From positions 1,736,001-1,800,000 of the forward strand of contig NZ_CP094824.1 of NCBI RefSeq assembly GCF_025561425.1: a stretch of DNA of 64,000 nt, written 5' to 3'. A program made the translations under genes and the position numbers. Under the pieces are notes generated by a model. That model saw only the letters and a program-made list of their open reading frames with translations. It was not told the origin of the DNA and did not search any database. The stretch's first letter is position 1, and every line of letters begins with the position of its first letter. Of this stretch, positions 8,206-16,598 are shown piece after piece. The DNA is from Mammaliicoccus sciuri. GTDB lineage: Bacteria; Bacillota; Bacilli; Staphylococcales; Staphylococcaceae.

Positions 8206-8946
8206 TTAGTATATTATTTCAAAGGTTTGTCTCCTGTAATTTTTGGGAGATAAGCCTTTTAATTTTGATTTGATTCTTTCGTTATTATAAAAATCGATAT
8301 ATCGATGAATAGCTTGTTCAAGGTCCTGAAAATCTTTAAATTCTTGGCCATAATACATTTCTTGTTTAAGTAACCCAAAAAAGTTTTCCATAACTGAATT
8401 ATCTAGACAATTACCTTTTCTAGACATACTTTGAAATATTTTATGGTCTTTTAATAATCTAGTGTATTGTGAATGTTGATAATGCAAGCCTTGATCTGAA
8501 TGAATCGTTAAACGATGATCTAGGTTTGGACGACGCTTTATCATTTCTTTTAATGGATTGATGACTATATCTAATGTAGGACGACTTGAGATTTTAAAGC
8601 TGATAATCTCTGAACTATATAAGTCCATAAAAGGTGATAAATATAATTTCTGACCATTCATTAATTTGAACTCTGTAATATCTGTTACGACTTTTTGAAA
8701 TGGGAGACTTGTTTTAAATCTACGATTTAATATATTTTGAGCTACTTTACCAACTTTACCTTTAAAGGAACGATACTTACGACCTCTATGTGTGAACTTT
8801 GTACAAGTTAGATTATGTTCTTTCATAATTCTTAGTACTTTTTTATGATTTACGATAAGACCTCTATTTCTTAGTGCTTGTGTAACACGACGATAACCAT
8901 AGGTATGGTTTGATTCTTCACATATTTCTTTTATTACTTGAATCAA
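8206..8946 (-). CDS. IS-B orfB, IS3-family DDE transposase (copy 1)
   Basis: The integrase-core half of the transposase. The 246 residues from the first internal ATG contain the HTH_21 segment (YGYRRVTQALRNRG) and the DDE catalytic core: VTDITEF, HSDQG, and the glutamate in MENFFGLLKQEM. The frame is open further upstream to the slippery heptamer at 9123-9129, so the active protein is probably an OrfAB fusion made by -1 frameshifting. This copy has HSDQGLHYQ where the second copy and relatives have HSDQGWHYQ; loss of that tryptophan beside the second catalytic aspartate may weaken it. Confidence 0.85.
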   Translation of the reverse strand: MIQVIKEICEESNHTYGYRRVTQALRNRGLIVNHKKVLRIMKEHNLTCTKFTHRGRKYRSFKGKVGKVAQNILNRRFKTSLPFQKVVTDITEFKLMNGQKLYLSPFMDLYSSEIISFKISSRPTLDIVINPLKEMIKRRPNLDHRLTIHSDQGLHYQHSQYTRLLKDHKIFQSMSRKGNCLDNSVMENFFGLLKQEMYYGQEFKDFQDLEQAIHRYIDFYNNERIKSKLKGLSPKNYRRQTFEIIY

Positions 8947-9077
8947 TGTTTCATCTTTATCAGCTTTACTAAATTTATTTATCCAATAATAGTATACAGA
9001 TTTAGCTATTTGAGCGACTTTAAATAAGATACTTAATCGTATATTATATGTTTCATTTAGTTCCTTAATGACCTTTA

Positions 9078-9629
9078 CTATTTCTGATTTTTGCTTCCGT
9101 AAATGTCGGTCAAGGCTTGTAACTTTTTTTGATAAGCTATACCTGCCTTTAACGTCTCATTTTCATTTCTAAGTCTTTCAAGTTCTTCACGTTCATTTTC
9201 ATTTAAAGGTAAATTTTTATTATCTGATTTAGATCGTTTTTTAGTCATAGTGTGAGATTGTCCCTTTTGTTTATTATCTATATCAAGACGACACTTTTCA
9301 TCAAATTGATGTTGCCAATTGGCAATGATAATAGGATTAATAATTCTAAAGTGATTCGCAGTATCTTGATAAGACAACATATTTTCTTGTCTAAATTTTA
9401 AAACAGATAATTTAAATTCGCTAGTATAAACAGTATTTCTACTTTTTATTTCTAAACCTTCTTCTCCAAACTCTTTATATTGATTGACCCAAATCCGAAG
9501 GATAGACCAACTTGAAATACCATATTTTAAAGCAATTGTTCTATAACTTTGATGTCCTTCTAAATATTCTTTTACAAGTTTTAGTTTGAATTTAAATTCA
9601 TATTTTTTCCTCATTAGAATGCACCCCAA
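9078..9629 (-). CDS. IS-B orfA, transposase DNA-binding subunit (copy 1)
   Basis: A 183-residue protein with two helix-turn-helix repeats (YRTIALKYGISSWSILRIW and the second at about 70-100) and a C-terminal leucine-rich coiled coil (ENEREELERLRNENETLKAG), the standard OrfA layout of IS3 elements. Its end overlaps the orfB frame. The -1 slippery sequence A_AAA_AAG lies at 9123-9129 near codon 168, giving an OrfAB fusion. OrfA alone normally acts as a repressor or helper of transposition. Confidence 0.85.
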   Translation of the reverse strand: MGCILMRKKYEFKFKLKLVKEYLEGHQSYRTIALKYGISSWSILRIWVNQYKEFGEEGLEIKSRNTVYTSEFKLSVLKFRQENMLSYQDTANHFRIINPIIIANWQHQFDEKCRLDIDNKQKGQSHTMTKKRSKSDNKNLPLNENEREELERLRNENETLKAGIAYQKKLQALTDIYGSKNQK

Positions 9630-9684
9630 TATTTTGATTTGTTTAGTTCAAATATTTGGGTTCACATCAATGTTTTACAATCTC

Positions 9685-9712
9685 GTGAGTTTATTAGCTC
9701 TTTAACTCACAT
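9685..9712. repeat. hairpin repeat, right of IS-B1
   Basis: GTGAGTT (9685-9691) pairs with AACTCAC (9704-9710). The sequence copies the hairpin at 8148-8175 apart from four loop bases. It may act as a terminator of the convergent genes on either side. Confidence 0.65.
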
Positions 9713-9799
9713 CTTTAAATGATTTTTATTAATTTATCCCATTCTCTTATACTAAACAAACATGTTTATATACTAAATCAATTAATATAAATCTTAAAA

Positions 9800-10492
9800 C
9801 TATCCTACATACTCTCTCACTTTAGATATAGTTTTTATATATTTAGTATAGTCATGATATCTATAGTACACATAATTAGTTTTTACAGATCTTCTGTGCT
9901 TACCTCTTGGTTTTGAGTATACTTTTTCTATCCAATATGCTTGCTTAGCTTTGGTTGATACATAATAAGATGCTACTCCAGTCATCACTCCAATAGCAAC
10001 ACCTGCAAAAGAAGCCAAAATTGAAGCTACTAAGGATACTTTGTTTGCTCTTATACTTGTGGAATTTTTAATTTGATAATTAAATTTATACCCAGATCCA
10101 GTTTGTAAGGTTTTTATACCTTCCGATTTATGTATACTAGTTGATTGTGTCGTTATATTTTCTTGATTTAACTGAGGTGAAGCAATTTTCTGCGATTCTT
10201 TTGTTATAATTTCACTTTCACCAGTCTTTTTATTAAGTACTTTAACATTGTTTTCATCAATTTTTATTACCTCAAACTCAACTTCATTATCTTCATTTTT
10301 AGTAATTATTTTATTATTAAGTTGTACTGCTTTTTCTCCATTGTTAAACTCAACTGTATTTCCACTAATCTTTTTGACATCTAACTCATTTCTTACTGCT
10401 ATATTTTCATTTGCTTCTACTTCAAACGGAGTTATAGCAGTAGTTAACAAAGCAGCAGTTATAGAGCTAATAATCAATTTATCATATTTCAT
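9800..10492 (-). CDS. exported protein with glycine-zipper helix, bacteriocin-like
   Basis: A 230-residue protein of no certain family. It has a signal peptide (KYDKLIISSITAALLTTAIT, likely cut near VEA-NEN at about 27-28), a polar middle rich in N, K, E and T (30-145), one long hydrophobic small-residue helix (about 150-178, LASFAGVAIGVMTGVASYY) and a basic, tyrosine-rich tail (180-230). This architecture recalls secreted pore-forming peptides, such as geobacillin-26-like proteins, but that is a suggestion only. It follows a small two-helix membrane protein by 14 nt in the same operon, as toxin and immunity genes do. It sits in a variable region beside an IS. Confidence 0.6.
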   Translation of the reverse strand: MKYDKLIISSITAALLTTAITPFEVEANENIAVRNELDVKKISGNTVEFNNGEKAVQLNNKIITKNEDNEVEFEVIKIDENNVKVLNKKTGESEIITKESQKIASPQLNQENITTQSTSIHKSEGIKTLQTGSGYKFNYQIKNSTSIRANKVSLVASILASFAGVAIGVMTGVASYYVSTKAKQAYWIEKVYSKPRGKHRRSVKTNYVYYRYHDYTKYIKTISKVREYVG

Positions 10493-10506
10493 AAATTATA
10501 CCTCCA

Positions 10507-10722
10507 TTATTTATCTTTTTTCTTATCGAAAAAATCTTTTTTAATTAAAAAATCAAAAATTACAATAATTATTACTACTCCAAAGGGCATAATTATGTAT
10601 CGAATACTTTTATTTATATCATCGATAGATTCCCCATAAATATTTAAAATAAAATACATTATAAAACAATAAATAATCGCTACTAGTATACCTGTTTTAT
10701 TTCTCTGTCTTTTTTTTCGCAT
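10507..10722 (-). CDS. small two-helix membrane protein, possible immunity protein
   Basis: A 71-residue basic membrane protein with a KR-rich N-terminus (RKKRQRNK), two predicted membrane helices (about 11-28 and 43-60) and a K/D-rich tail (DFFDKKKDK). The ribosome site AAAGGAG is well placed. It is the first gene of a two-gene unit with the exported glycine-zipper protein. Size, topology and position match immunity proteins of secreted bacteriocins, but no sequence family is recognised. The 230 bases upstream hold a possible -10 (TATAAT on the minus strand at about 10773-10778) and little else. Confidence 0.5.
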   Translation of the reverse strand: MRKKRQRNKTGILVAIIYCFIMYFILNIYGESIDDINKSIRYIIMPFGVVIIIVIFDFLIKKDFFDKKKDK

Positions 10723-10903
10723 GATACGCTCCTTTCTTTGTATTTTAGTAAAATTTGGAAATGCATAAATTAATTATAATACTACTTCCAATTTTTGTAT
10801 ATAATAATTTGTCAGAATTTTGAATAAATTGATATTTTTGTCTAAGTATAATACGTAGAATACCTTTCTAATAGCTTAACTTCCTCCTCTTAACAACATT
10901 CCA

Positions 10904-10934
10904 AATAAAAAAACATTCAACCTATGGCTGAACG
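10904..10934 (-). terminator. terminator of the 38-residue ORF
   Basis: On the minus strand CGTTCAGCC pairs with GGTTGAATG (two G.U pairs, 3-nt loop), followed by a U-rich tract. It lies about 22 nt after the stop of the small gene. Confidence 0.65.
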
Positions 10935-10955
10935 CTTTTATATTAGTTTTGATTA

Positions 10956-11072
10956 TTATTTTGTTTTTTTTAAGTTTTGATTATTTTCTTGTTTCTGTTT
11001 TTTAGATTGTTCTTTAACGACTCTACGTGTAACGATTCTAACTAATTTCATTAATGCTCTTTCTGGTCTCAT
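10956..11072 (-). CDS. small basic protein of 38 residues
   Basis: An unrecognised short gene. It has an excellent ribosome site (AAGGAGG, 8 nt before the ATG) and its own terminator, so it looks like a genuine transcription unit. The product is strongly basic: an amphipathic N-terminal half (MRPERALMKLVRIVTRRVV) followed by a K/Q/N-rich tail ending KKTK. It could be a membrane-surface peptide, a nucleic-acid-binding peptide or a short toxin-like peptide; none of these is shown. It lies between the bacteriocin-like pair and ackA. Confidence rests on the signals around it, not on homology. Confidence 0.6.
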   Translation of the reverse strand: MRPERALMKLVRIVTRRVVKEQSKKQKQENNQNLKKTK

Positions 11073-11135
11073 TTATATATCCTCCTTAGAACATGCATTA
11101 CTTACATATAACCGTAGAGTCACTTTTTAAACATA

Positions 11136-11187
11136 AAAAAACGAGACTGGCTTCTTATTCACACATAAGATACGCCTGCCTCGCTTT
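11136..11187 (-). terminator. terminator of ackA
   Basis: An imperfect long hairpin (ACGAG..GGC..TTCTTAT against ATAAGATACGCC..CTCGC) with a run of A (11136-11141) giving U on the minus strand. It lies about 14 nt beyond the ackA stop. Confidence 0.7.
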
Positions 11188-11200
11188 TAAATATACTTTA

Positions 11201-12397
11201 TTATCCTAAGTTACCAAATTTCACAACGTCACGTGCGATCATAACTTCTTCGTCAGTTGGAATTACAATAACTTTTACTGGTGAATGTGGGTAGTTGATG
11301 AACGCTTCTTCTCCACGTAAACCTGTGTTTAAGCGTTGATCCCAATAAACACCCATGAATTCTAATCCTTCTAATACTTTAGCACGAACTGTGTCAGAGT
11401 TTTCCCCTACACCAGCTGTAAATACAATTGCATCTAAGCCGTGCATTCTTGTAGCATATGATCCCATGTATTTATGGATTCTAGATGCGAATACATCTAA
11501 TGCTAATTTAGCACGTTCGTTACCTTCGTTAGCGTCTTGCTCGATATCTCTTAAGTCACTTGATGAACCTGAAATACCAAGTAAACCTGATTCTTTATTA
11601 AGGATATTTAATACTTCTTCAGCATTTTTACCAGTTTTCTCCATGATGTATGGAATTAAAGCTGGGTCAAGGTTTCCTGAACGTGTACCCATTGTAACAC
11701 CTGCTAATGGTGTGAAGCCCATTGAAGTATCAACTGATTTACCACCATCAATTGCAGCAATAGAAGCACCATTACCGATATGACAAGAGATAATTCTTAA
11801 TTGATCTAATGGACGATCTAATAATTCTGCTGCTCTTTCAGATACATATTTATGACTTGTACCATGGAAACCATATTTACGAATACCGAAATCTTTATAG
11901 AAGTTGTAAGGTAAGCTGTATAAATATGATTCTTCTGGCATTGTTTGGTGGAATGATGTATCGAAAACTGCGACGTGTGGGATACTTGGTAATAATTTTC
12001 TAAATGCTTTAATACCCATGATGTTTGCAGGATTGTGTAAAGGTGCTAAATCAGTTAATGATTCGATTTTAGCTAATACATCATCAGTAACAAGTGCTGA
12101 TTCTGGGAATAATTCTCCGCCGTGAACAACACGATGACCAGTACCTTGAATATCATTAATGTCTTCGATAATATTGTGCTCTTTTAAAGCTTCAATCATG
12201 ATATTTACTGCAACTTCATGATTTTCAATATCTAATGTTTTTGTAATTTTTTCTCCGTTAACCGTAATTGAGAAAATTGAATTTTTCAATCCGATACGCT
12301 CGATTAATCCTTTTGTGATAACTTTTTCTTCAGGCATCTCAAATAATTGGAATTTTAAAGATGAGCTACCAGCATTAATTGCTATAATTTTTGTCAT
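11201..12397 (-). CDS. ackA: acetate kinase
   Basis: Acetate kinase converts acetyl phosphate and ADP to acetate and ATP in the Pta-AckA overflow pathway. The 398-residue protein has the family signatures: N-terminal [20 protein letters not shown], the phosphate-loop HIGNGAS, and [13 protein letters not shown]. Length is normal and it is cytoplasmic. The ribosome site AGGAGG is 8 nt before the ATG. Two direct repeats TAATACAGTT (12441-12450, 12464-12473) lie upstream and could be regulatory. It is downstream of the ytxK-type methyltransferase gene, the conserved staphylococcal order. Confidence 0.97.
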   Translation of the reverse strand: MTKIIAINAGSSSLKFQLFEMPEEKVITKGLIERIGLKNSIFSITVNGEKITKTLDIENHEVAVNIMIEALKEHNIIEDINDIQGTGHRVVHGGELFPESALVTDDVLAKIESLTDLAPLHNPANIMGIKAFRKLLPSIPHVAVFDTSFHQTMPEESYLYSLPYNFYKDFGIRKYGFHGTSHKYVSERAAELLDRPLDQLRIISCHIGNGASIAAIDGGKSVDTSMGFTPLAGVTMGTRSGNLDPALIPYIMEKTGKNAEEVLNILNKESGLLGISGSSSDLRDIEQDANEGNERAKLALDVFASRIHKYMGSYATRMHGLDAIVFTAGVGENSDTVRAKVLEGLEFMGVYWDQRLNTGLRGEEAFINYPHSPVKVIVIPTDEEVMIARDVVKFGNLG

Positions 12398-12472
12398 TTA
12401 GACTTCCTCCTGATAATACTATTCTATACTATTTAAACACTAATACAGTTATGAATCAAGCATTAATACAGT

Positions 12473-13417
12473 TTATAAAGAATAATTTTCTTTCATCCAT
12501 TCATCTACTTCTGATAAAAACGTTTGCAATTGAGATTGTGCCTTGAAATCTGGTATATTTGCTAGCAATACTTCAACACTCTTAGTATTTCCAGGGTCTT
12601 TCTTCTGTAAAATCAATAGTGATTTACGTGATTGTTCTGTCTTGAACAATGAATTAGGAAAGTTTAAAAATGCTTGCATTTCTGTTTCTGTTGCAATATA
12701 TTTTTGAAGCTGTTTCACTTCTTCACCTTCAAAGATATTTGTTGATACGATTAAGAATACATAACCACCTGGTCTTGTTGCTGTAACAGCTTGTTCTAAT
12801 AATAAATAATGACTATAACTATGTCCTTCATCAAAGCCTAATTTCATCTCTTTACTGCGTTCATCAACTGGATAATATCCGACAGGTAAATCGCCGACAA
12901 TGACATCCGCTTCTTCTAAAGGTAGTGGCATAATAGCATCTTGTGGGTATACATCAAATGGTATTTCTAAGAAGTTAGCTAAATGTATACTTACACGTTG
13001 TAATACAGGATCTACTTCAATCAAGTGGTGCATCAATGTCTTATCTTGATTTTGTTCATTGATTGTTGCACTCAAATGTCCTGTACCACTTGCAATATCC
13101 ACAATATTTAATTCTTTTTTGTTTTTATTAAATAAGTTTACAAGGTAGCTTAAAATAAACCCAATTGAATCTGGCGTCATTTGATGATTGGGTTGAATCA
13201 CTTCTTCTTTTAATAAACTTAAATAAGCAAATTGGAACGCTTTTCTTCTTTCTTGTAATGTTGATTGTTCTAAAAGATCTCTTTGGTTTGTATAAATGTC
13301 TTCCATCGCCAAACCAAGATTCTCTATATAGCTTTGTCCATTCTCGTCGTGGAGGTCTTTACTTTTTACATCAAGTTTTTCAAATAATACTTCCATCATA
13401 TTCTTTTCTTCAGTCAT
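12473..13417 (-). CDS. class I SAM-dependent methyltransferase, YtxK type
   Basis: A 314-residue methyltransferase related to the N6-adenine DNA methylase fold and found upstream of ackA across Bacilli. The SAM-binding motif I is IVDIASGTGHLS (about 120-131), and the catalytic loop is GDLPVGYYPVDE, a variant of the NPPY/F motif of adenine methylases with L-P-V in place of P-P-Y. That change suggests a substrate other than adenine in DNA, or loss of canonical activity. The target is unknown. The ribosome site AGAGGG precedes the ATG. It follows tpx after a terminator hairpin. Confidence 0.8.
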   Translation of the reverse strand: MTEEKNMMEVLFEKLDVKSKDLHDENGQSYIENLGLAMEDIYTNQRDLLEQSTLQERRKAFQFAYLSLLKEEVIQPNHQMTPDSIGFILSYLVNLFNKNKKELNIVDIASGTGHLSATINEQNQDKTLMHHLIEVDPVLQRVSIHLANFLEIPFDVYPQDAIMPLPLEEADVIVGDLPVGYYPVDERSKEMKLGFDEGHSYSHYLLLEQAVTATRPGGYVFLIVSTNIFEGEEVKQLQKYIATETEMQAFLNFPNSLFKTEQSRKSLLILQKKDPGNTKSVEVLLANIPDFKAQSQLQTFLSEVDEWMKENYSL

Positions 13418-13435
13418 AATTGCCCTCTTTCGTAT

Positions 13436-13461
13436 AAAAAGCTGTCCACTAAATGGACAGC
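13436..13461 (-). terminator. terminator of tpx
   Basis: GCTGTCCA (13441-13448) and TGGACAGC (13454-13461) form a perfect stem with a 5-nt loop, followed on the minus strand by five U. It lies 16 nt past the tpx stop. Confidence 0.85.
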
Positions 13462-13477
13462 AGTTTATGGTTGTTAA

Positions 13478-13978
13478 TTAGTCTAAATTTTTAAATGCTT
13501 CTAAAGCTTTGTCATAGTCAGGATGGTTTGTACCTTCACTCACTATTTCTGCATAAACAACTTTATTATCTTTGTCCAAAACAAATACTGAACGTGCTAA
13601 TAAACGAAGTTCTTTCATGATAACACCATAGTTTTCACCAAATGATAAATCACGGTGGTCACTTAATGTAATCACATTATCTAAACCTTCAGCTGCACAC
13701 CATCTTTTTTGAGCAAATGGTAAGTCGTTAGAAATTGTTAAGACAACGCCATCTTGTTCATTTGCAGCTTCTTCATTAAATTTACGTGTTTGTTGACTAC
13801 ACACGCCTGTATCTAAAGAAGGTACGGCACTAATAAGTTTCTTTTTACCTTCATAGTCTTTTAATGTCTTTTCAGATAGGTCGTTTGCTAATACAGTAAA
13901 ATCAGGTGCTACTGAACCTACTTTAACTTCCTCACCTAATATTGTAATTGGTTCATTCTTGAATGTAACTTGCGCCAT
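13478..13978 (-). CDS. tpx: thiol peroxidase
   Basis: A cytoplasmic 2-Cys peroxiredoxin of the Tpx type that reduces hydrogen peroxide and alkyl hydroperoxides using thioredoxin. The 166-residue protein has peroxidatic C60 in SLDTGVC and resolving C94 in RWC, the atypical 2-Cys spacing of the family, and the N-terminal [14 protein letters not shown]. The strong ribosome site AAGGAGG is 9 nt before the ATG. It is its own transcription unit downstream of the RDD protein gene. Identification is secure from length and motifs. Confidence 0.96.
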   Translation of the reverse strand: MAQVTFKNEPITILGEEVKVGSVAPDFTVLANDLSEKTLKDYEGKKKLISAVPSLDTGVCSQQTRKFNEEAANEQDGVVLTISNDLPFAQKRWCAAEGLDNVITLSDHRDLSFGENYGVIMKELRLLARSVFVLDKDNKVVYAEIVSEGTNHPDYDKALEAFKNLD

Positions 13979-14057
13979 AAAAAAAGCCTCCTTATTCTTG
14001 ATAAATATATTTTATCATGATTAAAGAGACTTTAAAATTCTTTTGATTATAACTTAA

Positions 14058-14609
14058 TTATCCAATCACATTTTGGAAGTCTTTTCTCATTTGAACATAT
14101 TTGTTTTTGAGAACGACTGTTTCCCCAAAATAGTCATGAATACCTTTATGTTTTTTCGTAAATGCTACTACAATATATGGAATGCCTAATAATGCACCAG
14201 AGATAATTCGCCCGATCCATTCTCTAAATAGAACATCCTTCAATTTGAGCGGTTGTGCATCTTCTCGATAGACACTTAAACCTAAGATCATCTTGCCTAG
14301 TGTTGCTTTAAAATAATACGTCATCAACACGAAATATAAATAAAATATTAAGGCACTTGCCATATTTTCAACACTGAAGTATGGCACCCACAGATATGAA
14401 GTATTAATACTCGTAAGTGCAAATATCGGACTTAGTACAATACCTTTAAATCCTGCTAAAGCTAAAATATCGATGATATAAGCTAAAAATCGGACCCAGA
14501 ATCCAGCAAATACGATAGATTTAATATCAGACATATATTTATTGACAGTACGCTCAATTTCACTTTGTTCACGTGTAGTAGCGACTTGTTCATAACTTGT
14601 TTCTGTCAT
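14058..14609 (-). CDS. RDD family membrane protein
   Basis: A 183-residue membrane protein of the RDD family, named for conserved Arg-Asp-Asp residues. An N-terminal acidic cytoplasmic stretch (1-38) is followed by three to four hydrophobic segments, with R-x-x-AYIID at about 41-47 supplying the first R and D, and the later R-E-D and FTKKHKGIHDYFGETVV C-terminal block. Some RDD proteins are thought to move ions or solutes; this one is not assigned. It lies 12 nt after sppA and is translated from its own AAGGAGG, so the two form an operon with a plausible shared envelope role. Confidence 0.8.
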   Translation of the reverse strand: MTETSYEQVATTREQSEIERTVNKYMSDIKSIVFAGFWVRFLAYIIDILALAGFKGIVLSPIFALTSINTSYLWVPYFSVENMASALIFYLYFVLMTYYFKATLGKMILGLSVYREDAQPLKLKDVLFREWIGRIISGALLGIPYIVVAFTKKHKGIHDYFGETVVLKNKYVQMRKDFQNVIG

Positions 14610-14621
14610 TACAATCCCTCC

Positions 14622-15617
14622 TTATTCACCGTATAAATACATAGGTTGTGGTGATTTATTCGCTTTAATTAAGGCTTCATATTTAGTTATATCATCTAAA
14701 CCTATCATTGAAGATAATTTACTTTTAACAGCCATTGGGAAGTTTAAGAATCCGCCAGTTGTATCATATGTTACAACTTGTGCATGTTTGGATTTAATGT
14801 CACTTCTTAATGCTTTAATAGCATCATCTTCATAACCAATTTCATCAATTAAACCGTTTGATTTAGCTTGTTGTGCAGAATAAATTCTACCATCAGCTAA
14901 TTTCTTAACTTCTGATTCTGACATATGTCTACCATCTTTAATGACATTTACAAATTGTTTGTAACTATCATCAATGATGGATTGCATGATATCACGTTCT
15001 TCTTTCGACATTTCTTTCATTGGGTTCAAGATTTGTTTATGTTTACCTGAAGTTACAGATTCATCTTTCACACCTAAATCATTCGCAAGTTCTGAATAAT
15101 TAATGCTTGAGATAATAACCCCAAGTGAACCTGTTAATGTTTGTGATCCTGCATAAATTTTGTCAGCTGGTGTTGAGATATAATAGCCACCTGATGCTGC
15201 CATATTTTTCATTTGAACATAAACTTTTTTATCTTTAGCTTTAATTTCTTCTAATTTTTTATGTATTTCATCACTTTCATATGTTCCACCACCTGGTGAA
15301 TTGACAACTAGAAGTACACCTTTAACTTGATCGTCTTTTTTAATTTTATCAAGTTGTTTTAAGAAGGATTGATGATTATATCCTCCACCACTAAATAATG
15401 ACTCTTGAACACCTGTATCTTGAATGGTACCATCTACTGATAATTTAACAATTTTGCTACTACTATCACTACCAGATACGACAGACTCACTTATGCCATC
15501 TGAATCTGTTACTGCTTTTTTCCACGAATCGTCTAAAAATATGCCAACTGTGCTGACAACTATACCACCTACAACTAAAATAGCTGCGATGATTATCGCT
15601 ATAATTCGTTTAGACAT
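14622..15617 (-). CDS. sppA: signal peptide peptidase SppA
   Basis: A membrane-anchored serine protease that degrades cleaved signal peptides and helps with envelope stress. The 331-residue protein has an N-terminal anchor helix (4-27, IIAIIIAAILVVGGIVVSTV) and the short S49 domain of Gram-positive SppA. The catalytic Ser-Lys dyad is S142 in NMAASGGYY and a lysine in SGKHK at 192-194, spacing as in the Bacillus enzyme. VNSPGGGTYESDEI (106-117) is the family signature. It is divergent from the NAD kinase gene, and the downstream RDD gene is cotranscribed. Confidence 0.92.
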   Translation of the reverse strand: MSKRIIAIIIAAILVVGGIVVSTVGIFLDDSWKKAVTDSDGISESVVSGSDSSSKIVKLSVDGTIQDTGVQESLFSGGGYNHQSFLKQLDKIKKDDQVKGVLLVVNSPGGGTYESDEIHKKLEEIKAKDKKVYVQMKNMAASGGYYISTPADKIYAGSQTLTGSLGVIISSINYSELANDLGVKDESVTSGKHKQILNPMKEMSKEERDIMQSIIDDSYKQFVNVIKDGRHMSESEVKKLADGRIYSAQQAKSNGLIDEIGYEDDAIKALRSDIKSKHAQVVTYDTTGGFLNFPMAVKSKLSSMIGLDDITKYEALIKANKSPQPMYLYGE

Positions 15618-15702
15618 AGTATCATCCTTTCTATTTTAAATATTTACATTTATAATAATAACAGACTTTAATAATAACTGTAACTTTTGGGAGGAACAAA
15701 TT

Positions 15703-16506
15703 ATGACTTCGTATAAACGTATTTATTTATTTAGTTCAAAAGACCGTGACGTATTAGAAACACGTGAAAAAATCCAGAAAGAAATGGAACCACACGGATT
15801 TGAATTTGTTTCAAATTACGATGACGCAGATATTATTGCTTCAGTCGGGGGAGATGGGAGTTTCTTACAAGCTTGTAGAAAAACGAACTTTAATAAAGAT
15901 AAAGTTTATATTGGTATCAAAACACGACTAGATCAGAATTACTTATATGTTGATTTTAGTATAGATGACATTCCACATTTAATTGAATCTATTGATTCTC
16001 ATGAAGTAAGTGTCAGAAAATATCCTGTCCTAGAAGTAAACTTGAATAACCAAATGTCTTATATGTGTTTAAATGATTTTTACATTAAATCAAGCGTCAT
16101 CAAGCCGATGAAGTTGGAAATATACATTGATGACGAATATTTCGAAGCATTCAACGGAGATGGTTTATTAATTTCAACACCAACAGGATCAACTGGATAT
16201 AACAAATCATTAGACGGCGCAATTATTGACCCTAAAATTAGAAGCATGCAATTAACTGAAATCGCATCACTAAATAACAATAATTTCAGAACAGTGAGTA
16301 GTTCGGTAGTATTGGGCGATACAAGAACCCTTAAAATCATTCTTGATAAAGAAGGTAACTATTATCCAATTATGGGACTAGATAATGAAGCATTAAGTAT
16401 TCAAGAAACAGACTTTATTTCACTTAGAATTCAAGATAAATATATTCGAACATTGAAATTACCTCAGAATTCATTCTGGAGTAAAGTACAAAGAAAATTC
16501 TTATAA
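15703..16506 (+). CDS. NAD kinase (second, NadF2/YtdI type)
   Basis: Phosphorylates NAD to NADP. The 267-residue protein has the diagnostic GGDGS (49-53), the N-D pair at 124-125 where the usual motif is N-E, and the glycine-rich loop GDGLLISTPTGSTGY (152-166). The N-terminus lacks the extra domain of the larger NAD kinases. Many Firmicutes carry two NAD kinases; the position beside sppA and before thiI corresponds to YtdI of Bacillus. The ribosome site GGGAGG precedes the ATG. The nested IS element begins 20 bp past the stop, so the native terminator is probably displaced or lost. Confidence 0.9.
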   Translation: MTSYKRIYLFSSKDRDVLETREKIQKEMEPHGFEFVSNYDDADIIASVGGDGSFLQACRKTNFNKDKVYIGIKTRLDQNYLYVDFSIDDIPHLIESIDSHEVSVRKYPVLEVNLNNQMSYMCLNDFYIKSSVIKPMKLEIYIDDEYFEAFNGDGLLISTPTGSTGYNKSLDGAIIDPKIRSMQLTEIASLNNNNFRTVSSSVVLGDTRTLKIILDKEGNYYPIMGLDNEALSIQETDFISLRIQDKYIRTLKLPQNSFWSKVQRKFL

Positions 16507-16598
16507 AATTAAGTAACAACCCATAAATCAAAACCACCCGTTAGGTACTGCACCCCTAAAGTTAGAGTAAAAAAACTAACTTTAGGGGGTGTTTTAAT

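Larger units (their letters stand above)
8177..9669 (-). mobile_element. IS3-family element IS-B, copy 1
   Basis: A 1493-bp element beginning TGTACTGAACCC and ending GGGTTCACATCA (inverted termini TG...CA), flanked by a 3-bp duplication ATG (8174-8176 and 9670-9672). It encodes orfA and orfB in overlapping frames. The second copy at 41591-43083 has exactly the same length. Protein differences between copies are few, including I/V in OrfA and H/Y, V/I and L/W in OrfB. The family name IS3 (IS150-like) rests on the ORF organisation and DDE domain. Confidence 0.88.
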
